Positions 37,865 to 50,834 of a stretch of 64,000 nt of DNA are shown here, piece by piece (within the stretch, counting starts at the first letter, position 1; every line of letters starts with the position of its first letter). The stretch covers positions 1,054,001 through 1,118,000 of the forward strand of contig NC_079885.1 in the NCBI RefSeq assembly GCF_029227915.1, read 5' to 3'. The DNA is from Hydractinia symbiolongicarpus (lineage: Eukaryota; Cnidaria; Hydrozoa; Anthoathecata; Hydractiniidae). The translations under genes and the position numbers were made by a program. A model generated the notes under the pieces. That model ran no database searches. It saw only the letters and a list, made by a program, of their open reading frames with translations, and was not told where the DNA came from.

Positions 37865-37877
37865 GGACCGAATAGGG
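37861..37877 (-). repeat. Terminal inverted repeat, right (17 bp)
   Basis: CCCCGGACCGAATAGGG, an exact reverse complement of 37134-37150. It is fused directly to the C-run of the subterminal palindrome. Confidence 0.92.
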
Positions 37878-37881
37878 TTAA
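37878..37881. repeat. TTAA target-site duplication, right
   Basis: TTAA directly after the GGG terminus. The satellite resumes with ATTATTATTTCACCAC, exactly in register with the interrupted monomer. Confidence 0.9.
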
Positions 37882-40800
37882 ATTATTATTTCACCACTAA
37901 AACGCATGAGACTTGTAGTTTTCAAGAATGTTTTCATTTTTGATGAGACGCTGAATAAAAGCAGTTTAATCGCCGGCAAACGAAAACCTGCGATTTCCCG
38001 TAAATCCCGGACTCGGCCCGTATAGTCAAAAGTATACAAAGAAAGTACCCAGGGAGTAAACTCATTTCCAATACGATTTTTTAAATTATTATTTCACCAC
38101 TAAAGCCCATGAGACTTGTAGTTTTTAAAAATGTTTTCATTTTTGATGAGACGCTGAATAAGAGAAGTTTAAATGCCGGCAAACGAAAACCCGCGATTTC
38201 CCGTAAATCCCGGCTTGGCCCGTATAGTCAAAAGTATACAAAGAAAGTACCCAGGGAGTAAACTCATTTCCAGAACGATTTTTTAAGTTACTTTTTCACC
38301 ACTAAAACGCATGAGACTTGTAGTTTTCAAAAATGTTTTCATTTTTGATGAGACGCTTAATGAAAGAGGTTTAATCGCCGGCAAACGAAAACCTGCGATT
38401 TCCCGTAAATCCCGGACTCGGCCCGTATAGTCAAAAGTATACAAAGAAAGTACCCAGGGAGTAAACTCATTTCCCGAACGATTTTTTATATTATTTTTTT
38501 ACCACTAAACGCATGAGACTTGTAGTTTTCAAAAATATTTTCATATTTGATGGGACGCTGAATAAAAGAAGTTTATTCGCCGGCAAACGAAAATCCGCGA
38601 TTTCCCGTAAATCGCGGACTCGGCCCGTATAGTAAAAAGCATACAAAGAAAGTACCCAGGCAATAAATTCATTTCCCGAACGATTTTTTAAATTATTTTT
38701 TCACCACTAAAACGCATGAGACTTGTAATTTTCAAAAATGTTTTCATTTTTGATGAGACGCTTAATGAAAGCGGTTTAATCGCCGGAAAACGAAAACCCG
38801 CGATTTCCCGTAAATCCCGGGCTTGGCCCGCATAGTCGAATGTATACAATGAAAGTACCCTGTGAGTAAACTCATTTCCAGAACGATTTTTTAAATTATT
38901 TTTTCACCACTAAAACGCATAAGACTTGTAGTTTTTAAAACTGTTTTTATTTTTGATGAGACGCTGAATAAAAGAAGTTTAATCGCCGGCAAACGAAAAC
39001 CCGCGATTTCCCGTAAATCCCGGCTTGGCCCGTATAGTCAAAAGTATACAAAGAAAGTACCCAGTGAGTAAACTCATTTCCCGAACGATTTTTTAAATTA
39101 CCTTTTCACCACTAAAACGCATGAGACTTGTAGTTTTTAAAAATGTTTTCATTTTTGATGAGACGCTGAATAAAAGAACTTTAATCGCCGGCAAACGAAA
39201 ACCTGCAATTTCCCGTGAATCCTGGACTCGACCCGTATAGTCAAAAGTATACAAAGAAAGTACCCAGGGAGTAAACTCATTTCCCAAACGACTTTTTAAA
39301 TTATTATTTCACCACTAAAACGCATGAGACTTGTAGTTTTCAAGAATGTTTTCATTTTTGATGAGACGCTGAATAAAAGCAGTTTAATCGCCGGCAAACG
39401 AAAACCTGCGATTTCCCGTAAATCCCGGACTCGGCCCGTATAGTCAAAAGTATACAAAGAAAGTACCCAGGGAGTAAACTCATTTCCAATACGATTTTTT
39501 AAATTATTTTTTTACCACTAAAACGCATAACACTTGTAGTTTTTAAAAATGTTTTCATTTTTGATGAGACGATGAATAAAAGAAGTTTAATCGCCGGCAT
39601 ACGAAAACCCGCGATTTCCCGTAAATCCCGGGCTTGGCCCGTATAGTCAAAAGTATACTAAGAAAGTACCCAGGGAGTAAACTCATTTCCCGAACGATTT
39701 TTTAAATTACTTTTTCACCACTAAAAGGCATGAGACTTGTAGTTCTCAAAAATATTTTCATTTTTGATGAGACGCTGAATAAAAGCAGTTTAATCGCCGG
39801 CAAACGAAAACCAGCGATTTCCCTAAATCCCGGACTCGGCCCGTATAGTCAAAAGTATACAAAGAAAGTACCCAGGGAGTAAACTCATTTCCAGAACGAT
39901 TTTTTAAATTATTTTTTCACCACTAAAACGCATAAGACTTGTAGTTTTTAAAAATGTTTTCATTCTTGATGAGACGCTGAATAAGAGAAGTTTAATCGCC
40001 GGCAAACGAAAACCCGCGACTTCCCGTAAATCCCGGGCTTGGCCCGTATAGTCAAAAGTATACAAAGAAAGTACCCAGGGAGTAAACTCATTTCCCGAAC
40101 GATTTTTTATATTATTTTTTTACCACTAAGCGCATGAGACTTGTAGTTTTCAAAAATGTTTTCATTTTTGATGACACGCTTAATGAAAGAGGTTTAATCG
40201 CCGGCAAACGAAAACCTGCGATTTCCCGTAAATCCCGGACTCGGCCCGTATAGTCAAAAGTATACAAAGAAAGTACCCAGGGAGTAAACTCATTTCCCGA
40301 ACGATTTTTTATATTATTTTTTTACCACTAAACGCATGAGACTTGTAGTTTTCAAAAATATTTTCATATTTGATGGGACGCTGAATAAAAGAAGTTTAAT
40401 CGCCGGCAAACGAAAACCTGCGATTTCCCGTAAATCCTGGACTCGGCCCGTATAGTCAAAAGTATACAAAGAAAGTACCCAGGGAGTAAACTCATTTCCA
40501 ATACGATTTTTTAAATTATTTTTTTACCACTAAAACGCATAAGACTTGTAGTTTTAAAAATGTTTTCATTTTTGATGAGACGATGAATAAAAGAAGTTTA
40601 ATCGCCGGCAAACGAAAACCCGCGATTTCCCGTAAATCCCGGGCTTGGCCCGTATAGTCAAAAGTATACAAAGAAAGTACCCAGGGAGTAAACTCATTTC
40701 CCGAACGATTTTTTAAATTACTTTTTCACCACTAAAAGGCATGAGACTTGTAGTTTTCAAAAATATTTTCATTTTTGATGAGACGCTGAATAAAAGCAGT

Positions 40801-40934
40801 TTAATCGCCGGCAAACGAAAACCAGCGATTTCCCTAAATCCCGGACTCGGCCCGTATAGTCAAAAGTATACAAAGAAAGTACCCAGGGAGTAAACTCATT
40901 TCCAGAACGATTTTTTAAATTATTTTTTCACCAC
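37882..40934. repeat. Higher-order unit of about 1418 bp, part right of the transposon
   Basis: The first monomer completes the one broken by the MITE, with CAAGAATG and a CATTTCCAATACG tail. From about 38146 to 39296 the monomers repeat 35980-37130 without any transposon. The equivalent TTAA lies at 39296-39299 and is followed at about 39297-39490 by the partner of 37878-38072. After that, monomers with CATAACAC, ACCACTAAAAGGC, AAAATATTTTC and CGATGAATAAAAG introduce the variants that dominate the right half. GATTTCCCTAAATCCCGG monomers, which lack GT, appear from about 39818. Confidence 0.8.
39296..39299. other. Paralogous empty site of the MITE
   Basis: This TTAA lies exactly 2166 bp after the occupied left TTAA, in a monomer of the same type with the same flanking monomers on both sides. 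It has no transposon. The flank reads ACGACTTTTTAAATT here against ACGATTTTTTAA at the occupied site, one substitution. Confidence 0.82.
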
Positions 40935-43900
40935 TAAACGCATGAGACTTGTAGTTTTCAAAAATGTTTTCATTTTTGATGAGACGCTTAATGAAAGAGG
41001 TTTAATCGCCGGCAAACGAAAACCTGCGATTTCCCGTAAATCTCGGACTCGGCCCGTATAGTCAAAAGTATACAAAGAAAGTACCCAGGGAGTAAACTCA
41101 TTTCCCGAACGATTTTTTATATTATTTTTTTACCACTAAACGCATGAGACTTGTAGTTTTCAAAAATATTTTCATTTTTGATGGGACGCTGAATAAAAGA
41201 AGTTTATTCGCCGGCAAACGAAAATCCGCGATTTCCCGTAAATCGCGGACTCGGCCCGTATAGTAAAAAGCATACAAAGAAAGTACCCAGGGAGTAAACT
41301 CATTTCCCGAACGATTTTTTAAATTATTTTTTCACCACTAAAACGCATAAGACTTGTAGTTTTTAAAAATGTTTTCACTTTTGATGAGACGCTGAATAAA
41401 AGAAGTTTAATCGCCGGCAAACGAAAACCCGCGATTTCCCGTAAATCCCGGGCTTGGCCGTATAGTCAAAAGTATACAAATAAAGTACCCAGGGAGTAAA
41501 CTCATTTCCCGAACGATTTTTTAAATCATTTTTTCACCACTAAAACGCATGAGACTTGTAGTTTTCAAGAATGTTTTCATTTTTGATGAGACGCGGAATA
41601 AAAGCAGTTTAATCGCCGGCAAACGAAAACCTGCGATTTCCCGTAAATCCCGGACTCGGCCCGTATAGTCAAAAGTATACAAAGAAAGTACCCAGGGAGT
41701 AAACTCATTTCCCAAACGATTTTTTAAATTATTTTTTTACCACTAAAACGCATAAGACTTGTAGTTTTAAAAATGTTTTCATTTTTGATGAGACGATGAA
41801 TAAAAGAAGTTTAATCGCCGGCAAACGAAAACCCGCGATTTCCCGTAAATCCCGGGCTTGGCCCGTATAGTCAAAAGTATACAAAGAAAGTACCCAGGGA
41901 GTAAACTCATTTCCCGAACGATTTTTTCAATTACTTTTTCACCACTAAAAGGCATGAGACTTGTAGTTTTCAAAAATATTTTCATTTTTGATGAGACGCT
42001 GAATAAAAGCAGTTTAATCACCGGCAAACGAAAACCAGCGATTTCCCTAAATCCCGGACTCGGCCCGTATAGTCAAAAGTATACAAAGAAAGTACCCAGG
42101 GAGTAAACTCATTTCCAGAACGATTTTTTAAATTATTTTTTCACCACTAAAACGCATAAGACTTGTAGTTTTTAAAAATGTTTTCATTTTTGATGAGACG
42201 CTGAATAAGAGAAGTTTAATCGCCGGCAAATGAAAAACCGCGATTTCCCGTAAATCCCGGGCTTGGCCCGTATAGTCAAAAGTATACAAAGAAAGTACCC
42301 AGGGAGTAAACTCATTTCCCGAACAATTTTTTATATTATTTTTTTACCACTAAACGCATGAGACTTGTAGTTTTCAAAAATGTTTTCATTTTTGATGAGA
42401 CGCTTAATGAAAGAGGTTTAATCGCCGGCAAACGAAAACCTGCGATTTCCCGTAAATCTCGGACTCGGCCCGTATAGTCAAAAGTATACAAAGAAAGTAC
42501 CCAGGGAGTAAACTCATTTCCCGAACGATTTTTTATATTATTTTTTTACCACTAAACGCATGAGACTTGTAGTTTTCAAAAATATTTTCATTTTTGATGG
42601 GACGCTGAATAAAAGAAGTTTATTCGCCGGCAAACGAAAATCCGCGATTTCCCGTAAATCGCGGACTCGGCCCGTATAGTAAAAAGCATACAAAGAAAGT
42701 ACCCAGGGAGTAAACTCATTTCCCGAACGATTTTTTAAATTATTTTTTCACCACTAAAACGCATAAGACTTGTAGTTTTTAAAAATGTTTTCACTTTTGA
42801 TGAGACGCTGAATAAAAGAAGTTTAATCGCCGGCAAACGAAAACCCGCGATTTCCCGTAAATCCCGGGCTTGGCCGTATAGTCAAAAGTATACAAATAAA
42901 GTACCCAGGGAGTAAACTCATTTCCCGAACGATTTTTTAAATCATTTTTTCACCACTAAAACGCATGAGACTTGTAGTTTTCAAGAATGTTTTCATTTTT
43001 GATGAGACGCGGAATAAAAGCAGTTTAATCGCCGGCAAACGAAAACCTGCGATTTCCCGTAAATCCCGGACTCGGCCCGTATAGTCAAAAGTATACAAAG
43101 AAAGTACCCAGGGAGTAAACTCATTTCCCAAACGATTTTTTAAATTATTTTTTTACCACTAAAACGCATAAGACTTGTAGTTTTAAAAATGTTTTCATTT
43201 TTGATGAGACGATGAATAAAAGAAGTTTAATCGCCGGCAAACGAAAACCCGCGATTTCCCGTAAATCCCGGGCTTGGCCCGTATAGTCAAAAGTATACAA
43301 AGAAAGTACCCAGGGAGTAAACTCATTTCCCGAACGATTTTTTCAATTACTTTTTCACCACTAAAAGGCATGAGACTTGTAGTTTTCAAAAATATTTTCA
43401 TTTTTGATGAGACGCTGAATAAAAGCAGTTTAATCACCGGCAAACGAAAACCAGCGATTTCCCTAAATCCCGGACTCGGCCCGTATAGTCAAAAGTATAC
43501 AAAGAAAGTACCCAGGGAGTAAACTCATTTCCAGAACGATTTTTTAAATTATTTTTTCACCACTAAAACGCATAAGACTTGTAGTTTTTAAAAATGTTTT
43601 CATTTTTGATGAGACGCTGAATAAGAGAAGTTTAATCGCCGGCAAATGAAAAACCGCGATTTCCCGTAAATCCCGGGCTTGGCCCGTATAGTCAAAAGTA
43701 TACAAAGAAAGTACCCAGGGAGTAAACTCATTTCCCGAACAATTTTTTATATTATTTTTTTACCACTAAACGCATGAGACTTGTAGTTTTCAAAAATGTT
43801 TTCATTTTTGATGAGACGCTTAATGAAAGAGGTTTAATCGCCGGCAAACGAAAACCTGCGATTTCCCGTAAATCTCGGACTCGGCCCGTATAGTCAAAAG

Positions 43901-44560
43901 TATACAAAGAAAGTACCCAGGGAGTAAACTCATTTCCCGAACGATTTTTTATATTATTTTTTTACCACTAAACGCATGAGACTTGTAGTTTTCAAAAATA
44001 TTTTCATTTTTGATGGGACGCTGAATAAAAGAAGTTTATTCGCCGGCAAACGAAAATCCGCGATTTCCCGTAAATCGCGGACTCGGCCCGTATAGTAAAA
44101 AGCATACAAAGAAAGTACCCAGGGAGTAAACTCATTTCCCGAACGATTTTTTAAATTATTTTTTCACCACTAAAACGCATAAGACTTGTAGTTTTTAAAA
44201 ATGTTTTCACTTTTGATGAGACGCTGAATAAAAGAAGTTTAATCGCCGGCAAACGAAAACCCGCGATTTCCCGTAAATCCCGGGCTTGGCCGTATAGTCA
44301 AAAGTATACAAATAAAGTACCCAGGGAGTAAACTCATTTCCCGAACGATTTTTTAAATCATTTTTTCACCACTAAAACGCATGAGACTTGTAGTTTTCAA
44401 GAATGTTTTCATTTTTGATGAGACGCGGAATAAAAGCAGTTTAATCGCCGGCAAACGAAAACCTGCGATTTCCCGTAAATCCCGGACTCGGCCCGTATAG
44501 TCAAAAGTATACAAAGAAAGTACCCAGGGAGTAAACTCATTTCCCAAACGATTTTTTAAA
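40935..44560. repeat. 1416-bp, 7-monomer higher-order unit, about 2.5 copies
   Basis: Offset 1416 holds without an exception that I can see. TCTCGGACTCGG lies at 41041, 42457 and 43873; TTTTTTAAATCATTTTTTC at about 41516, 42932 and 44348; GACGCGGAATAAAAGC near 41591, 43007 and 44423; and GTTTAATCACCGGC near 42013 and 43429. Seven monomers average 202.3 bp. By eye, the stretches I compared base by base are identical. The array leaves this pattern at about 44560, where ATTATATTTTCACC replaces ATTATTTTTTTACC. A monomer of the same type with AAATCATTTTTTC also sits at 2-204. Confidence 0.92.
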
Positions 44561-45975
44561 TTATATTTTCACCACTAAAACGCATGAGACTTGTAGTTTT
44601 CAAAAATGTTTTCATTTTTGATGAGACGCTTAATGAAAGCGGTTTAATCGCCGGAAAACGAAAACCCGCGATTTCCCGTAAATCCCGGGCTTGGCCCGCA
44701 TAGTCGAATGTATACAATGAAAGTACCCTGTGAGTAAACTCATTTCCAGAACGATTTTTTAAATTATTTTTTCACCACTAAAACGCATGAGACTTGTAGT
44801 TTTCAAGAATGTTTTCATTTTTGATGAGACGCTGAATAAAAGCAGTTTAATCGCCGGCAAACGAAAACCTGCGATTTCCCGTAAATCCTGGACTCGGCCC
44901 GTATAGTCAAAAGTATACAAAGAAAGTACCCAGGGAGTAAACTCATTTCCAGAACGATTTTTTAAATTATTTTTTTACCACTAAAACGCATAACACTTGT
45001 AGTTTTTAAAAATGTTTTCATTTTTGATGAGACGATGAATAAAAGAAGTTTAATCGCCGGCAAACGAAAACCCGCGATTTCCCGTAAATCCCGGGCTTGA
45101 CCCGTATAGTCAAAAGTATAGAAAGAAAGTACCCAGGGAGTAAACTCATTTCCCGAACGATTTTTTAAATTACTTTTTCACCACTAAAAGGCATGAGACT
45201 TGTAGTTTTCAAAAATATTTTCATTTTTGATGAGACGCTGAATAAAAGCAGTTTAATCGCTGGCAAACGAAAACCAGCGATTTCCCTTAATCCCGGACTC
45301 GGCCCGTATAGTCAAAAGTATACAAAGAAAGTACCCAGGGAGTAAACTCATTTCCAGAACGATTTTTTAAATTATTTTTTCACCACTAAAACGCATAAGA
45401 CTTGTAGTTTTTAAAAATGTTTTCATTTTTGATGAGACGCTGAATAAGAGAAGTTTAATCGCCGGCAAACGAAAACCCGCGATTTCCCGTAAATCCCGGG
45501 CTTGGCCCGTATAGTCAAAAGTATACAAAGAAAGTACCCAGGGAGTAAACTCATTTCCCGAACGATTTTTTATATTATTTTTTTACCACTAAACGCATGA
45601 GACTTGTAGTTTTCAAAAATGTTTTCATTTTTGATGAGACGCTTAATGAAAGAGGTTTAATCGCCGGCAAACGAAAACCTGCGATTTCCCGTAAATCCCG
45701 GACTCGGCCCGTACAGTCAAAAGTATACAAAGAAAGTACCCAGGGAGTAAACTCATTTCCCGAACGATTTTTTATATTATTTTTTTACCACTAAACGCAT
45801 GAGACTTGTAGTTTTCAAAAATATTTTCATATTTGATGGGACGCTGAATAAAAGAAGTTTAATCGCCGGCAAACGAAAACCTGCGATTTCCCGTAAATCC
45901 TGGACTCGGCCCGTATAGTCAAAAGTATACAAAGAAAGTACCCAGGGAGTAAACTCATTTCCAATACGATTTTTG
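44561..45975. repeat. Lead-in monomers shared with the following large units
   Basis: About seven monomers whose order recurs at an offset of 4048 bp (about 48.79-50.02 kb) and again a further 4859 bp on. Signatures include CGCATAACACTTG, CGATGAATAAAAG with AGTATAGAAAG, and a CCAATACGATTTTTGAAATT start whose G at 45975 marks the right limit. Near 45293 the core reads TTTCCCTTAATCCCGG, whereas the later copies read TTTCCCTTATTCCCGG. Confidence 0.75.
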
Positions 45976-48900
45976 AAATTATTTTTTCACCACTAAAACG
46001 CATAAGACTTGTAGTTTTTAAAAATGTTTTCATTTTTGATGAGACGATGAATAAAAGAAGTTTAATCGCCGGCAAACGAAAACCCGCGATTTCCCGTAAA
46101 TCCCGGGCTTGGCCCGTATAGTCAAAAGTATACAAAGAAAGTACCCAGGGAGTAAACTCATTTCCCGAACGATTTTTTAAATTACTTTTTCACCACTAAA
46201 AGGCATGAGACTTGTAGTTCTCAAAAATATTTTCATTTTTGATGAGACGCTGAATAAAAGCAGTTTAATCGCCGGCAAACGAAAACCAGCGATTTCCCTA
46301 AATCCCGGGCTTGGCCCGTATAGTCAAAAGTATACAAAGAAAGTACCCAGGGAGTAAACTCATTTCCCGAACGATTTTTTATATTATTTTTTTACCACTA
46401 AACGCATGAGACTTGTAGTTTTCAAAAATGTTTTCATTTTTGATGAGACGCTTAATGAAAGAGGTTTAATCGCCGGCAAACGAAAACCTGCGATTTCCCG
46501 TAAATCCCGGACTCGGCCCGTATAGTCAAAAGTATACAAAGAAAGTACCCAGGGAGTAAACTCATTTCCCGAACGATTTTTTATATTATTTTTTTACCAC
46601 TAAACGCATGAGACTTGTAGTTTTCAAAAATATTTTCATATTTGATGGGACGCTGAATAAAAGAAGTTTATTCGCCGGCAAACGAAAATCCGCGATTTCC
46701 CGTAAATCCCGGACTCGGCCCGTATAGTAAAAAGCATACAAAGAAAGTACCCAGGGAGTAAACTCATTTCCCGAACGATTTTTTAAATTATTTTTTTACC
46801 ACTAAAACGCATGAGACTTGTAGTTTTCAAAAATGTGTTCATTTTTGATGAGACGCTTAATGAAAGCGGTTTAATCGCCGGAAAAAGAAAACCCGCGATT
46901 TCCCGTAAATCCCGGGCTTGGCCCGCATAGTCGAATGTATACAATGAAAGTACCCTGTGAATAAACTCATTTCCAGAACGATTTTTTAAATTATTTTTTC
47001 ACCACTAAAACGCATAAGACTTGTAGTCTTTAAAAATGTTTTTATTTTTGATGAGACGCTGAATAAAAGAAGTTTAATCGCCGGCAAACGAAAACGCGCG
47101 ATTTCCCGTAAATCCCGGGTTGGCCCGTATAGTCAAAAGTATACAAAGAAAGTACCCATGGAGTAAACTCATTTCCCAAACGATTTTTTAAATTACTTTT
47201 TCACCACTAAAACGCATGAGACTTGTAGTTTTTAAAAATGTTTTCATTTTTGATGAGACGCTGAATAAAAGAAGTTTAATCGCCGGCAAACGAAAACCTG
47301 CGATTTCCCGTAAATCCTGGACTCGGCCCGTAGAGTCAAAAGTATACAAAGAAAGTACACAGGGAGTAAACTCCTTTCCCAAACGATTTTTTAAATTATT
47401 ATTTCACCACTAAAACGCATGAGACTTGTAGTTTTCAAGAATGCTTTCATTTTTGATGAGACGCTGAATAAAAGCAGTTTAATCGCCGGCAAACGAAAAC
47501 CTGCGATTTCCCGTAAATCCCGGACTCGGCCCGTATAGTCAAAAGTATACAAAAAAAGTACCCAGGGAGTAAACTCATTTCCAGAACGATTTTTTAAATT
47601 ATTTTTTTACCACTAAACCCATGGGACTTGTAGTTTTCAAAAATATTTTCATATTTGATGGGACGCTGAATAAAAGAAGTTTAATCGCCGGCAAACGAAA
47701 ATCCGCGATTTTCCGTAAATCCCGGACTCGGCCCGTATAGTCAAAAGTATACAAAGAAAGTACCCAGGGTGTAAACTCATTTCCCGAACGATTTTTTAAA
47801 TTATTTTTTCACCACTAAAACGCATGAGACTTGTAGTTTTCAAAAATGTTTTCATTTTTGATGAGACGCTTAATGAAAGAGGTTTAATCGCCGGCAAACG
47901 AAATCCCGCGTTTTCCCGTAAATCTGGGGCTTGGCCCGTATAGTCGAATGTATACAAAGAAAGTACCCAGGGAGTAAACTCATTTCCCGAACGATTTCTT
48001 AATTTTTTTTTTCACCACTAAAACGCGTGAGACTTGTAGTTTTCAAAAATGTTTTCATTTTTGATAAGACGCTTAATGAAAGATGTTTAATCGCCGGAAA
48101 ACGAAAACCCGCGATTTCCCGTAAATCCCGGGCTTGGCCGTATAGTCAAAAGTATACAAAGAAAGTACCCAGGGAGTCAACTCATTTCCCGAACGATTTT
48201 TTATATTATTTTTTTACCACTAAACGCATGAGACTTGTAGATTTCAAAAATATTTTCACATTTGATGGGACGCTGAATAAAAGAAGTTTAATCGCCGGCA
48301 ATCGAAAATCCGCGATTTCCCGTAAACCACGGACTCGGCCCGTATAGTCAAAAGTATACAAAGAAAGTACCCAGGGAGTAAACTCATTTCCCGAACGATT
48401 TTTTAAATTATTTTTTCACCACTAAAACGCATGAGACTTGTAGTTTTCAAAAATGTTTTCATTTTTGATGAGACGCTTAATGAAAGAGGTTTAATCGCCG
48501 GCAAACGAAATCCCGCGTTTTCCGTAAATCCGGGGCTTGGCCCGTATAGTCGAATGTATACAAAGAAAGTACCCAGGGAGTAAACTCATTTCCCGAACGA
48601 TTTTTTAAATTTTTTTTTCACCACTAAAACGCATGAGACTTGTAGTTTTTAAAAATGTTTTCATTTTTGATGAGACGCTTAATGAAAGAGGTTTAATCGC
48701 CGGAAAACGAAAACCCGCGATTTCCCGTAAATCCCGGGCTTGGCCGTATAGTCGAATGTATACAAAGAAAGTACCCTGTGAGTAAACTCATTTCCAGAAC
48801 GATTTTTTAAATTATTTTTTCACCACTAAAACGCATGAGACTTGTAGTTTTCAAGAATGTTTTCATTTTTGATGAGACGCTGAATAAAAGCAGTTTAATC

Positions 48901-50834
48901 GCCGGCAAACGAAAACCTGCGATTTCCCGTAAATCCTGGACTCGGCCCGTATAGTCAAAAGTATACAAAGAAAGTACCCAGGGAGTAAACTCATTTCCAG
49001 AACGATTTTTTAAATTATTTTTTTACCACTAAAACGCATAACACTTGTAGTTTTTAAAAATGTTTTCATTTTTGATGAGACGATGAATAAAAGAAGTTTA
49101 ATCGCCGGCAAACGAAAACCCGCGATTTCCCGTAAATCCCGGGCTTGGCCCGTATAGTCAAAAGTATAGAAAGAAAGTACCCAGGGAGTAAACTCATTTC
49201 CCGAACGATTTTTTAAATTACTTTTTCACCACTAAAAGGCATGAGACTTGTAGTTTTCAAAAATATTTTCATTTTTGATGAGACGCTGAATAAAAGCAGT
49301 TTAATCGCCGGCAAACGAAAACCAGCGATTTCCCTTATTCCCGGACTCGGCCCGTATAGTCAAAAGTATACAAAGAAAGTACCCAGGGAGTAAACTCATT
49401 TCCAGAACGATTTTTTAAATTATTTTTTCACCACTAAAACGCATAAGACTTGTAGTTTTTAAAAATGTTTTCATTTTTGATGAGACGCTGAATAAGAGAA
49501 GTTTAATCGCCGGCAAACGAAAACCCGCGATTTCCCGTAAATCCCGGGCTTGGCCCGTATAGTCAAAAGTATACAAAGAAAGTACCCAGGGAGTAAACTC
49601 ATTTCCCGAACGATTTTTTATATTATTTTTTTACCACTAAACGCATGAGACTTTTAGTTTTCAAAAATGTTTTCATTTTTGATGAGACGCTTAATGAAAG
49701 AGGTTTAATCGCCGGCAAACGAAAACCTGCGATTTCCCGTAAATCCCGGACTCGGCCCGTATAGTCAAAAGTATACAAAGAAAGTACCCAGGGAGTAAAC
49801 TCATTTCCCGAACGATTTTTTATATTATTTTTTTACCACTAAACGCATGAGACTTGTAGTTTTCAAAAATATTTTCATATTTGATGGGACGCTGAATAAA
49901 AGAAGTTTAATCGCCGGCAAACGAAAACCTGCGATTTCCCGTAAATCCTGGACTCGGCCCGTATAGTCAAAAGTATACAAAGAAAGTACCCAGGGAGTAA
50001 ACTCATTTCCAATACGATTTTTGAAATTATTTTTTCACCACTAAAACGCATAAGACTTGTAGTTTTTAAAAATGTTTTCATTTTTGATGAGACGATGAAT
50101 AAAAGAAGTTTAATCGCCGGTAAACGAAAACCCGCGATTTCCCGTAAATCCCGGGCTTGGCCCGTATAGTCAAAAGTATACAAAGAAAGTACCCAGGGAG
50201 TAAACTCATTTCCCGAACGATTTTTTAAATTACTTTTTCACCACTAAAAGGCATGAGACTTGTAGTTCTCAAAAATATTTTCATTTTTGATGAGACGCTG
50301 AATAAAAGCAGTTTAATCGCCGGCAAACGAAAACCTGCGATTTCCCGTAAATCCCGGACTCGGCCCGTATAGTCAAAAGTATACAAAGAAAGTACCCAGG
50401 GAGTAAACTCATTTCCCGAACGATTTTTTATATTATTTTTTTACCACTAAACGCATGAGACTTGTAGTTTTCAAAAATATTTTCATATTTGATGGGACGC
50501 TGAATAAAAGAAGTTTATTCGCCGGCAAACGAAAATCCGCGATTTCCCGTAAATCCCGGACTCGGCCCGTATAGTAAAAAGCATACAAAGAAAGTACCCA
50601 GGGAGTAAACTCATTTCCCGAACGATTTTTTAAATTATTTTTTTACCACTAAAACGCATGAGACTTGTAGTTTTCAAAAATGTTTTCATTTTTGATGAGA
50701 CGCTTAATGAAAGCGGTTTAATCGCCGGAAAAAGAAAACCCGCGATTTCCCGTAAATCCCGGGCTTGGCCCGCATAGTCGAATGTATACAATGAAAGTAC
50801 CCTGTGAATAAACTCATTTCCAGAACGATTTTTT
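45976..50834. repeat. 24-monomer higher-order unit, copy 1 (4859 bp)
   Basis: It is followed immediately by a second copy at 50835. All rare signatures I checked recur at +4859: AAAAATGTGTTC, GTAGTCTTTAAAAATG, AAACGCGCG, CGTAGAGTC, GTACACAGGG, ACAAAAAAAGTACC, AAACCCATGGGAC, CGTTTTCCCGTAAATCTGGGG, AAACGCGTGAG with TTGATAAGAC, GGCAATCG, TTTCCCTTATTCCCGG and CCGGTAAACG. I found no base difference in the stretches compared. Confidence 0.88.

Larger units (their letters stand above)
37134..37877. mobile_element. piggyBac-like non-autonomous element (MITE), 744 bp
   Basis: This is the only non-satellite sequence in the window. It has perfect 17-bp terminal inverted repeats beginning CCC and ending GGG, flanked by TTAA on both sides. 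This arrangement is typical of the piggyBac superfamily, which inserts at TTAA and duplicates it. Removing the element and one TTAA restores an uninterrupted monomer. Each end carries a G/C hairpin block around CGGATTCCG or CGGAATCCG. The interior is A/T-rich, with a further inverted pair CCGATTTT (37510-37517) and AAAATCGG (37533-37540), a TGACGTCA at 37315 and an A9 run near 37825. I see no long reading frame and no transposase, so mobilisation would need an enzyme from elsewhere. Assignment to piggyBac rests on TTAA and CCC/GGG ends only. Confidence 0.88.

Noticed and set aside
37134-37877. Coding capacity (a transposase remnant) inside the inserted element
   Set aside because: I see no reading frame of useful length in either strand, and the sequence is A/T-rich and broken by stops. 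It looks like a non-autonomous element.
48027-48347. Plus-strand open frames of 65-106 codons (for example 346-561, 41858-42106, 48027-48347)
   Set aside because: The longer ones exist only where a 202-bp or indel-bearing monomer happens to keep a frame open into the next unit. They encode no recognisable domain and read the same satellite blocks.
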